Assembly (NCBI GenBank): GCA_937924405.1
Contig: CALDVW010000069.1
Coordinates: 1 to 55,153 of the forward strand
From: an uncultured Lysobacterales bacterium
Lineage (GTDB): Bacteria; Pseudomonadota; Gammaproteobacteria; Xanthomonadales; SZUA-36
Length of the DNA stretch: 55,153 nt
Direction of reading: 5' to 3'
The notes under the pieces are model-generated. The model was not told the DNA's origin and made no database searches. It was given only the letters and a program-made list of their open reading frames with translations. Positions 1 to 7,532 of the stretch are shown piece after piece (positions within the stretch are counted from its first letter, which is position 1; each line of letters starts with the position of its first letter). A program made the translations under genes and the position numbers.

Positions 1-612
1 CTGCTGGTGGGTTTCAAAAACGAATCACTCAAGCCCCTGACCGGCAAGACGCTGGCCGAGGTCGCGCGAATCCGCGGCACCGACCCGAGATACACCGCCA
101 TGGACCTGATCATCGAAGACGGCAGCCGGGTAACCACCGTGTACTTCAGCCAGTCCGAAGACGTGGTTCGTAAAGCCGCTGGCCTGCCGTGGGTCAGTTT
201 CAATTCCGATGCCGCCTCACTGGCGCCTGAGGGGGTTTTCCTCGAGAGCAACCCTCACCCACGCGCCTATGGCAGCTTTGCCAGGGTGCTTGGAAAATTC
301 GTTCGCGATGAACAATTGATGCCGCTTGAGGAAGCGGTTCGCAAGCTGGCCGCATTACCGGCCAGTAACCTCAGGATCGACCGTCGCGGCCAGCTGAAGG
401 AAGGCTATTTCGCCGACGTGGTCGTTTTCGATCCCAAGACCATCCGCGACCACGCCACCTTTGTCGAACCACACCAGTACGCCACCGGAATGATCCATGT
501 ATTCGTTAACGGCGAGCAGGTTCTGAAAGATGGCGAGCACACCGGCGCCAAGCCGGGCCGCGCGATTCACGGTCCAGGCTGGACGGGACACCGGTCCGGT
601 TCAACCGAATAG
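1..612 (+). CDS. N-acyl-D-amino-acid deacylase (D-aminoacylase), C-terminal part
   Basis: The gene enters from the left edge, so only the last 203 codons are visible and the true start lies outside. The frame is open from base 1. The family is a zinc amidohydrolase that removes acyl groups from N-acyl-D-amino acids. The visible part includes the stretch VSFNSDAASLAPEG, which fits the metal-ligand aspartate region late in the barrel. It then shows the typical closing beta-sandwich, with GQLKEGYFADVVVFD near the end, VFVNGEQVLKDGEHTGAKPGR, and the terminal GPGW. It stops two bases before the converging oxidoreductase gene. Whether it belongs to the xylose locus cannot be judged. The family call is firm, but the exact substrate is unknown. 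Confidence 0.8.
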   Translation: MLVGFKNESLKPLTGKTLAEVARIRGTDPRYTAMDLIIEDGSRVTTVYFSQSEDVVRKAAGLPWVSFNSDAASLAPEGVFLESNPHPRAYGSFARVLGKFVRDEQLMPLEEAVRKLAALPASNLRIDRRGQLKEGYFADVVVFDPKTIRDHATFVEPHQYATGMIHVFVNGEQVLKDGEHTGAKPGRAIHGPGWTGHRSGSTE

Positions 613-614
613 GC

Positions 615-1598
615 TCAGAACAATCCCCTGACGCGTTCCATGTGTTCCTGGAAACGGATGGTGTTGGTCCAGGGCATGATAGCGTTCTGTTGACGCCCGG
701 CCAGGATGTCTTCATTGGCGGCGACGGTTTCGTAGTTGAACCCAAGGCTTTTGCGGCCGTCTTCGAAATGATCGACCCGGCTGTCGAGCTGGTACAGGTA
801 GCATTCTCCCGCCCGCCAGAAATCGGGTATGGCGATGTAGCCTTCTTCACCGATGACGTATGCCCAGTTTTGAAGCTTGCTGCGAAATGAAGTGCCCAGA
901 GTAGCCGCGATTCCATCGTCATTGCCGCCGTAGTCGAACAGCATCGAGACCTCGTCTTCCACGCCATTGGGCGCCGTACGCGCTACCACCTGGATATCGT
1001 CCGGATCCTTTTGAATGAAAAGCCAGGCCAGCGCCACCGGGTAGATCCCCATTTCCAACAGGCAACCGCCACCGAGATCGGCATCGTATTCGCGGCGGTC
1101 AGGGTCAAACGGCAACAGCGGGTAACCAAAATCCGCCTTCACCTGGCGCAGCTTCCCGATACGGCCTTCCTCAAACCATTCCCGGGCCTGCCGGATCGCC
1201 GGCAGAAAATATGTCCACATGGCTTCCATCACGAAAACGGAAGACTGATTGGCGACGTGAAACAGCTGGCGGCTTTCCTCGGCACTGACCGTGAACGGCT
1301 TCTCGCACAACACATGTTTACGGGCAGAAATCGCGTCCACCGCATTCTGATAGTGCAGGGTGTGAGGCGTTGCGATATAGACCGCATCCACGCCGGGATC
1401 GTCAAGCATTTTCGAGTAATCGGCATAGGCGCGCGGAATGTTGTATTGAGCAGCAAAAGCGTCGGCGGACTCCCGGGACCGGCTGGTCACGGCCACGATC
1501 TCACCGTTGGGAACGTGACTGAAATCCTGAGCGAACTGATGAGTGATGCGGCCGGTACTCAAAATCCCCCATCGCGTTTTATTTCGTTCATGCGCCAT
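615..1598 (-). CDS. Gfo/Idh/MocA oxidoreductase, dihydrodiol/D-xylose dehydrogenase-like
   Basis: A cytoplasmic NAD(P)-dependent sugar or diol dehydrogenase of 327 residues. The N-terminal Rossmann fold carries GILSTGRIT at residues 11-19, and the family signature CEKPF is at 98-102, with Lys100 as the expected catalytic lysine. The following EAMWTYFLPA is like the clade containing dimeric dihydrodiol dehydrogenase and NADP-dependent D-xylose 1-dehydrogenase. The ATG has a GAGGAAG ribosome site a few bases upstream. It is the last gene of the long minus-strand xylose operon, 11 bp after the deacetylase. In this setting it may oxidise xylose or another released sugar, which is inference. Other sugar substrates of the superfamily remain possible. 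Confidence 0.75.
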   Translation of the reverse strand: MAHERNKTRWGILSTGRITHQFAQDFSHVPNGEIVAVTSRSRESADAFAAQYNIPRAYADYSKMLDDPGVDAVYIATPHTLHYQNAVDAISARKHVLCEKPFTVSAEESRQLFHVANQSSVFVMEAMWTYFLPAIRQAREWFEEGRIGKLRQVKADFGYPLLPFDPDRREYDADLGGGCLLEMGIYPVALAWLFIQKDPDDIQVVARTAPNGVEDEVSMLFDYGGNDDGIAATLGTSFRSKLQNWAYVIGEEGYIAIPDFWRAGECYLYQLDSRVDHFEDGRKSLGFNYETVAANEDILAGRQQNAIMPWTNTIRFQEHMERVRGLF

Positions 1599-1609
1599 TA
1601 GCTTCCTCG

Positions 1610-2422
1610 CTACTCCGGACCTTGTGACTCGACGTACTTCATAATTTTGATCAGGGTGTCGACCCAGTAAACCTCGCTGTTATCCGACAGATACTGCAGC
1701 AACTCTTCATGCGCCTGGCTGGATACGGAGAGATGATCCCCACCGATGCCGTGAAACGTAAAATTCGCCATGGTGCCCTTGCTGGCGGCTTCCTTGACGA
1801 CGGAAATCAGTTGCTCACCGGAGACCTCCACCGGGCTGTAGCCGCCCAGCGCGTCGGGATCGATGTCTGCCATGTCCGGCACGACACCGCCAGCATAGAC
1901 CTTGATGGCGATGAATTCCGATTCGACCCGTTTAACATAGTCTTCACCCGCCGCCTCCCGGTCCCCGCAGGGCACCGTAAAGGTTCTCTCTGTTCGCCCG
2001 TCAATTGCGTGCAGCATGGTGCTGGCCAGTTGGATCTGCGCCACCAGCTCATCGGCGGAAATTAGATCCAGGTCCTCGTGTGGCTTGACCCATTCCCGGT
2101 TTGGCTTGGAGCCTGAGCATTGATGAAACAGCGTATGGTTTCCCAGTTCGTGCCCCTGCCTGGCGGCGAGTCTCCATTCATCCAGCCGGTTGCGGACAGT
2201 GTCGCCCGACAGGGTGAGATAAAAACTGCCTTTCAGCCCGTATCGGTTCAACGCCGGGATTGCATTGTCCAGTTGTGAACCGAGGGCGTCGTCATAAGCC
2301 AGATTGACTGCAGCCCTGGCCCCTGCCGGCCATGAAAAATCCGCACCCTGATCAGCAAGGGATGTGGTCGCCGACGACGCCACAAGTGCCGCCGACAACA
2401 TCAGAAATAGGTTTTTGATCAT
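1610..2422 (-). CDS. secreted polysaccharide deacetylase (NodB homology, CE4-like)
   Basis: Probably an exported hydrolase that removes acetyl groups from a polysaccharide. I place the start at the ATG at 2422, which has AGGTGA seven bases upstream. A GTG three codons earlier is also open. From that ATG the protein has 270 residues and begins with a clear signal peptide ending near SLADQG. The NodB region is recognisable. AYDDA (Asp44-Asp45) stands where the usual TFDD motif is, and GNHTLFH supplies the two metal-ligand histidines (96 and 100). The first motif is less canonical than in chitin deacetylases, so metal use is not certain. It lies 18 bp after the permease gene in the xylose operon, where a role in deacetylating xylan would make sense. 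That is inference. Confidence 0.7.
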   Translation of the reverse strand: MIKNLFLMLSAALVASSATTSLADQGADFSWPAGARAAVNLAYDDALGSQLDNAIPALNRYGLKGSFYLTLSGDTVRNRLDEWRLAARQGHELGNHTLFHQCSGSKPNREWVKPHEDLDLISADELVAQIQLASTMLHAIDGRTERTFTVPCGDREAAGEDYVKRVESEFIAIKVYAGGVVPDMADIDPDALGGYSPVEVSGEQLISVVKEAASKGTMANFTFHGIGGDHLSVSSQAHEELLQYLSDNSEVYWVDTLIKIMKYVESQGPE

Positions 2423-2440
2423 GGATTTCACCTGCCCATT

Positions 2441-3427
2441 CTAGTGGCGGCTTCGGCGCGCCAGGCGATACCCGTGGCGGTACATATCCTGGAAAATCAA
2501 CAGGAACACCACGACACCCAGCACAGCCGCTGAGACATTCCAGATCGTCAATACCTGCCGTTCGTGCACCAGGGTCCAAATGAACTGGACGACGCAGAGC
2601 AGCGAAACCACGATCAGCGTCGGGCGGCGCCCGATCCTGCTGACTACCAGGGCGCCCAGAGGTGCGCCTATGGCCACTACCGGCGCCGCGGCCAGCCAGT
2701 TTTCGAAGGTACCCGCCTGCAGATCGCCCAGGATCAGTTTGACGGATACACCGACCACTGACGTAAATGCCATCAGGACCACCGATGTCGGGATGGCGAT
2801 TTTCAGATCGGCATGACACCAGAGCACCAGCACCATGTATATCATCATGTCGATTCCAACGCCGGTGATACTCGATACCGACAACGAGCCCAACAGCCCC
2901 ACGATAAAGCCTACCCTGTGATCGAAGGAAGTGTCATGGGGCGTCATGCCTTCATAGCCGGTAATTTCATCGATGCGGCGCAGGTGCAGCAGGCCGAAAC
3001 TGCACCACATAGAAGCGAACAGCAGCTTGATGAAAAGATCGGACGCCAGAGGGGCAATGAAGAGGATACCGAGTGGTGTTCCAATCAGCGCACCCAGCAG
3101 CGCAGCCCTCAACATCGGCCACTCGAGTTCCTTGCGGCTGCATAAAATATAAATGGTGGCGCTGGTCATACCGACCGCCTGGATGGCAAAACTGAAATCC
3201 CGGCCCAGCGAAGCCGGCAGATCCATCAGCAGAACCAGTACCGGAAATCCGACGGTGCCGCCGCCCATCGGTGTCGACCCGGCCACGTAGGAACCGGCCG
3301 CCATTGCCACCGCCATGGGCCAGTGCCCGATAGCGGCCTGTAAATAACCACCTCCCAGGACCAAAGCGATCCAGCCCGCATAGAAGGCGGCAAGCCACAG
3401 GTAAAATGGCAGAAGATTTTTCTTCAT
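2441..3427 (-). CDS. TauE/SafE family membrane permease
   Basis: An inner-membrane protein of the TauE/SafE (DUF81) family, of about 328 residues and eight to ten hydrophobic segments. The first repeat contains GSTPMGGGTVGFPVLVLLMD and the second contains SITGVGIDMMIYMVLV, the pair of glycine-rich loops typical of the family. Known members move sulfite, sulfoacetate or other small anions. I chose the ATG at 3427 (MKKNLLP), with GGGA upstream. An in-frame ATG nine codons earlier at 3454 has no ribosome site. The gene lies 42 bp after the sugar porter inside the xylose operon, so an organic acid or sugar-acid substrate is a fair guess, but nothing in the sequence fixes it. Confidence 0.75.
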   Translation of the reverse strand: MKKNLLPFYLWLAAFYAGWIALVLGGGYLQAAIGHWPMAVAMAAGSYVAGSTPMGGGTVGFPVLVLLMDLPASLGRDFSFAIQAVGMTSATIYILCSRKELEWPMLRAALLGALIGTPLGILFIAPLASDLFIKLLFASMWCSFGLLHLRRIDEITGYEGMTPHDTSFDHRVGFIVGLLGSLSVSSITGVGIDMMIYMVLVLWCHADLKIAIPTSVVLMAFTSVVGVSVKLILGDLQAGTFENWLAAAPVVAIGAPLGALVVSRIGRRPTLIVVSLLCVVQFIWTLVHERQVLTIWNVSAAVLGVVVFLLIFQDMYRHGYRLARRSRH

Positions 3428-3469
3428 CTCAATCCCGAACAGCCGCTGACCCATGTGCAGATCGGATTT

Positions 3470-5032
3470 TCATCTGCGGTCGGACAGCACCTGTTCCAGT
3501 TCCTCCAGTGACTTACCCTTGGTTTCCGGCAACAGCCGGGCCAGCAATACGAAAGCAACCAGGCCCAGGGCTGAATAAATGAAGAATATCGCGGCATTAC
3601 CCAGGTTGGAAAGCTCCCAGGGAAAAACAAATTGCACCACGAAGCTGGACATGGCGTTGAAAAAACCGACCATCGCCATGGCCGGCCCGCGGGCCCTGTT
3701 GGGGAAAATTTCGGACAACAGGCACCAGTACACCGGTCCCAGCGAAATCGCGAACGACGCAACGAATCCGAGTATCCCGATCAACACCAGCACCGGGTTG
3801 ATGTCGATGGCCGCCTGGGTCAATGCGGCGCTGTGTTGCCGCATCGCCTGATCGCCCAGCGCCTCGCGCAAGGCGTCCTTGAATGCCAGGTCATCCCCGA
3901 ACTCCACACCAACCAGGGGTTGCAGCGCTTCACGATCGATTTCGACCGACAGGGCAGACACCGCCGGGCCAGTCAGCTCGTAGCTGGCCTGCCTGAAGCC
4001 GTAGCCGGCGATCGAAGTGCTGATAATCACCCCGGCCAATCCAATCATCAACAGCGGTTTGCGGCCGAGGCGATCGATCAGAAACATCGCGATGATGGTG
4101 AAGACCACGTTGATCACTCCGATCAGCGTGGCCTGGGCGAAGGCGGCGTTCGTTCCCACGCCGCTCTGTTCGAAAATGGTCGGGGCGTAGAAATAGATGG
4201 CGTTGACGCCAGTGACCTGCTGGGCAATGGCGGCGATCAGGCCGATCACCATGGGCAGTCGCATCGCCGGCAGGAATATTTCCCGCATGCGCTCGAAGAA
4301 TTTATCTTTTGCATCGCGCAGGCTGGCAGTTATCTCCTCCATGTCCGGCTCGATGCGTTCCGGCGGCTTGAGGCGAGCCAGCACTGAACGCGCATCCTCC
4401 AATCGGCCCTTCATCACCAGCCAGCGCGGGCTTTCGGGAATCAACAGCAGGAACAGAAACCAGAGTGCTGCCGGCAGGGCCTCGATGCCCAGCATCCAGC
4501 GCCAGGCATAACGGTCGATTCCCAGCGCCTGCACCCAGGTGGCGTCGGACTGGCTGGCCAGCAGCACGAAGTAGTTCGCGAAATAGGCGATCGAAAAACC
4601 AATGACGATGTTCAGCTGACTGACGGTGACCAGCATGCCGCGCTTTTCGCGCGGGGCAATCTCGCCGATGTACATGGGTGCGACCCCCAGGGACGCGAAC
4701 GCCACGCCGCCGATGAAACGTGCGACCACCAGAACGTGAAAACTCGGCGCAATGGCCGAAACCAGTGCCGACACCGTATAGAGCAGCGCCAGTATGAGCA
4801 GCACCCGCCTGCGGCCGATCACGTCCGCCAGCAGGGCCCCGCCCAGCGACGCGATGATCCCGGCGAGGGTCGGCGCGCCCACAACAAGCCCCAATTGCCA
4901 GTCATTGAGGCCGAACTCCGGGACGATGAAACTGATGACACCGGATATGACCGAGGCGTCGAAACCGAACAGGAAGCCACCCAGCGAGACGACAGATGCA
5001 AAATACAGAGCGGTTCGGTGCCGCGGTTTCAA
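3470..5032 (-). CDS. MFS sugar porter (sugar/H+ symporter family) with long loop insertion
   Basis: A twelve-helix major facilitator of the sugar porter family, likely importing a pentose or a short oligosaccharide. Family motifs are in order: GGFLFGFDASVISG in helix 1, ADVIGRRR in loop 2-3, PESPRW before the central loop, QQVTGVNAIYFYAP in helix 7, DRLGRKPLL in loop 8-9 and PETKGKSLEELE at the end. The open frame extends upstream to 5140, but that part overlaps the hydrolase gene. A TTG at 5032 makes a TTGA overlap with the hydrolase stop and begins just before the first helix, giving 520 residues. Between helices 9 and 10 there is an extra stretch of about 60 mostly polar residues, rich in Asp, Glu and Ala. 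Ordinary XylE-type porters lack this. Confidence 0.85.
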   Translation of the reverse strand: MKPRHRTALYFASVVSLGGFLFGFDASVISGVISFIVPEFGLNDWQLGLVVGAPTLAGIIASLGGALLADVIGRRRVLLILALLYTVSALVSAIAPSFHVLVVARFIGGVAFASLGVAPMYIGEIAPREKRGMLVTVSQLNIVIGFSIAYFANYFVLLASQSDATWVQALGIDRYAWRWMLGIEALPAALWFLFLLLIPESPRWLVMKGRLEDARSVLARLKPPERIEPDMEEITASLRDAKDKFFERMREIFLPAMRLPMVIGLIAAIAQQVTGVNAIYFYAPTIFEQSGVGTNAAFAQATLIGVINVVFTIIAMFLIDRLGRKPLLMIGLAGVIISTSIAGYGFRQASYELTGPAVSALSVEIDREALQPLVGVEFGDDLAFKDALREALGDQAMRQHSAALTQAAIDINPVLVLIGILGFVASFAISLGPVYWCLLSEIFPNRARGPAMAMVGFFNAMSSFVVQFVFPWELSNLGNAAIFFIYSALGLVAFVLLARLLPETKGKSLEELEQVLSDRR

Positions 5033-6159
5033 GGCATAGCCCGCCAGCGCTCGATCGCCTCGCTGAATCGTTTGGCCAACAGCGGGCTTACCTGGAGCCT
5101 GGTGTCGCCCCAGTAACCTCCCGCGTAGGGTGGGCCCCACATCTCCTGAACGTCCCAGTTACAGTTGATGTATGCCAGCGCGTAAATTACGTCGCGATTA
5201 TCTTCCAGAAAATCAAAAAGCGGGGCGAACCACTCATCCCAGATCACTTCCGGGCTGACCGTTCTGCGATCTTTCCCCTGGGGGCCGTCCCATTGGTAGC
5301 CGATGTTGGCGTTGGTGCCGCGAGCAAGGTCATAACCCTGAGGAGACGCCTCGCCGATAAATACCGGCTTGCCCCGCTCGCGCGCCAGGTCTAGCACCTT
5401 TTCGATCAGCTGTCGGGCAGTCGGCGGCTGAAACTTCGTTTCGACCACCGGCTCCTCGTCCAGCAGCAGGAACAGCGAAACGCCCATCCAGTCGACGTAT
5501 TCATCACCGGGGTACCATTGCCGGATATCGGTGTAGCCGCCATCATTCAGGATATCGAGGGGAAAAGCAGCTGACTGCCAGACAAACTGGACATTGTCAG
5601 CATTTTCCGCACGAAGCCCGTCGACGATCCGCCGCCAGGCGGCGACGTACTTGCCGGAATCCTCGTATCCCTGGTTCCATCCGCCGTCGAACTCGTAGCC
5701 GATACGAAGATAGATTGCACCGTCGATCATCGAAAAAAAGCGGGCCAGTTGCCGGATATTCTGGTCGAATTCACCGGCAATGATCCGGGCCAGGCCGTCG
5801 GGATTATCGTTTTCGGTTATCGAAAGGCCGATCGCCAGGCCGCCCTCAAATTCAGTGGCCGATTTCCAGGCATTGCCCGGCCCGGCCCCCCGGTCCACCT
5901 CCCGGTCGATCGGATTGCCATCCCGATCGATTCCGAGGCCACCGAACCCGCTTTCCTTGGAGGTCAGCCCATAGAAGTTCAGATACATGGTGTTGCCGTC
6001 GGCCCGCGGGCAACAACCACTGGCCACGTAATCGCGAACCGACCCGAGATCCTGGCCGATGATGAACAGGCGCTGGCGCTCTTCTGCGCCGGCCGGGCCG
6101 GCACAGGCCGCCCCTGCCGTAACGAGGCCAAGCAACAATACGCACAGCCGGCGGCTCAT
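5029..6159 (-). CDS. secreted GH26-type glycoside hydrolase, probable endo-beta-1,3-xylanase
   Basis: A 376-residue exported enzyme with a signal peptide ending near AGPAGA (about residue 25) and a single TIM-barrel domain. The motif YLRIGYEFDGGWN (150-162) offers Glu156 as acid/base, and KPVFIGEASPQGYD (264-277) offers Glu270 as nucleophile. The spacing fits clan GH-A family 26. Further blocks are FVWQSAAF, WYPGDEYVDWMGVS and, near the end, AYINCNWDVQ with MWGPPY and GYWGD. These match my memory of marine beta-1,3-xylanases better than GH26 mannanases. I cannot run the comparison. The ATG overlaps the xylA stop by one base (TGATG), so translation is probably coupled. Placement directly after xylA and xylB supports a xylan substrate. 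A mannanase or another GH26 activity is the alternative. Confidence 0.72.
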   Translation of the reverse strand: MSRRLCVLLLGLVTAGAACAGPAGAEERQRLFIIGQDLGSVRDYVASGCCPRADGNTMYLNFYGLTSKESGFGGLGIDRDGNPIDREVDRGAGPGNAWKSATEFEGGLAIGLSITENDNPDGLARIIAGEFDQNIRQLARFFSMIDGAIYLRIGYEFDGGWNQGYEDSGKYVAAWRRIVDGLRAENADNVQFVWQSAAFPLDILNDGGYTDIRQWYPGDEYVDWMGVSLFLLLDEEPVVETKFQPPTARQLIEKVLDLARERGKPVFIGEASPQGYDLARGTNANIGYQWDGPQGKDRRTVSPEVIWDEWFAPLFDFLEDNRDVIYALAYINCNWDVQEMWGPPYAGGYWGDTRLQVSPLLAKRFSEAIERWRAMP

Positions 6160-7499
6160 CAGGAGAACATGTAGTCGTTCAGCAGGTTTTCGACTCGTTC
6201 CTGCTTGCCGCTTTCCAGTTCGGGCTCGGGGCTTGAAGCAGCCATGTCTCGCAGTTCTGCCAGGCCCATCCCGCCGGTTTCAAATCTCCGGCCGTCCGGC
6301 TGTTTGAAGCTGGCGTAACGAGCCGCCTTCATCTCTTCGATCTTGCCGTCACTGACGACCCGGTCGGCAATGACCAGCGCCCGCGCATAGGCGTCCATGC
6401 CACCGATATGACCCAGGAACAGATCTTCGAGATCGGTGGATTCCCGCCTGATCTTCGCATCGAAGTTGAACCCGCCGCTGCCGAGGCCGCCGGCGGCCAG
6501 GATGACCATCATGTTCTGCACGCAGTCATACATGTCCATCGGGAACTGGTCCGTGTCCCAGCCATTTTGCGGATTACCCCGGTTGGCGTCCACCGAGCCC
6601 AGCATACCCGCGTCCACGGCCATCTGCAGATCGTGGGCGGAGCTGTGACCGGCCAGTGTGGCGTGGTTGGCTTCGATATTGAGTTTGAAATCTTCGTCCA
6701 GCCCGTGTTGCCGCAGGAAACCGATAACCGTTTGGGAATCGACGTCGTATTGATGGTACATCGGCTCCATTGGCTTGGGCTCTATCAGGAAGGTGCCCTC
6801 GAAGCCAATGGAACGTCCGTAATCACGGGCCATGGTGAGAAAACGCCCCAGATGATCGAGCTCCTTTTTAGTGTCCGTGTTGAACAGGCAAGCATAACCT
6901 TCGCGGCCGCCCCAGAACACGTAGTTCTGTCCGCCGAGCGCGACCGTGGCGTCCAGCGCGGCCTTGACCTGTGCGCCGGCATGGGTGACCACGGCAAAAT
7001 TGGGGTTGGTGGCGCCGCCGTTCATGAAGCGGGGGTGGGAGAACAGGTTGGCCGTGCCCCACAACAGCTTCATCCCGGTCGCTTCCTGCCGCTCCCTGGC
7101 CAGCGCCACCATCGTTTCCAGGTTGAACTCCGACTCCGCCACACTGGCCCCCTCGGGGGCCATGTCACGGTCGTGAAAACAGTAGAACGGTACATTCAGC
7201 TTGGTGAAGAACTCGAAGGCGGCGTCCATTTTACTCCTGGCGTTTTCCATTTTGTCGTCGCTGACGCGCCAGGGGTGAATGCGCGTGCCGGGCCCAAAGG
7301 GGTCCGCACCATCGGCGCAAAAGGTATGCCAGTAGCACACGGCAAAGCGCAGATGCTCCTCCATGGTTCTGCCGGCCACAATCCGGTCAGGATCATAAGC
7401 CTTGAAACTCAGAGGGTTGTCCGAATCAGGACCTTCATAGTGAATCTGCCCAATACCCGGAAAGTATTCCTTGTCTCCAACAAACAACGCCCTACTCAT
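6159..7499 (-). CDS. xylA: xylose isomerase (class II)
   Basis: This cytoplasmic metal enzyme converts D-xylose to D-xylulose. At 446 residues it has the length of the class II type, which carries an N-terminal extension. FYCFHDRD places the catalytic His109 and Asp112. Other family blocks are [48 protein letters not shown] and GSVDANRG, with the metal ligands intact. After GGREGY the usual Glu-Thr is replaced by Ala-Cys, a small departure. The ATG has GAGG eight bases upstream. The gene lies 33 bp behind xylB and overlaps the next gene by one base, so the three are one transcript under the xylB promoter. Identification is very secure. Confidence 0.97.
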   Translation of the reverse strand: MSRALFVGDKEYFPGIGQIHYEGPDSDNPLSFKAYDPDRIVAGRTMEEHLRFAVCYWHTFCADGADPFGPGTRIHPWRVSDDKMENARSKMDAAFEFFTKLNVPFYCFHDRDMAPEGASVAESEFNLETMVALARERQEATGMKLLWGTANLFSHPRFMNGGATNPNFAVVTHAGAQVKAALDATVALGGQNYVFWGGREGYACLFNTDTKKELDHLGRFLTMARDYGRSIGFEGTFLIEPKPMEPMYHQYDVDSQTVIGFLRQHGLDEDFKLNIEANHATLAGHSSAHDLQMAVDAGMLGSVDANRGNPQNGWDTDQFPMDMYDCVQNMMVILAAGGLGSGGFNFDAKIRRESTDLEDLFLGHIGGMDAYARALVIADRVVSDGKIEEMKAARYASFKQPDGRRFETGGMGLAELRDMAASSPEPELESGKQERVENLLNDYMFS

Positions 7500-7532
7500 T
7501 ATCTTCGCCTCATCAAATCAAAATTATCTTGC

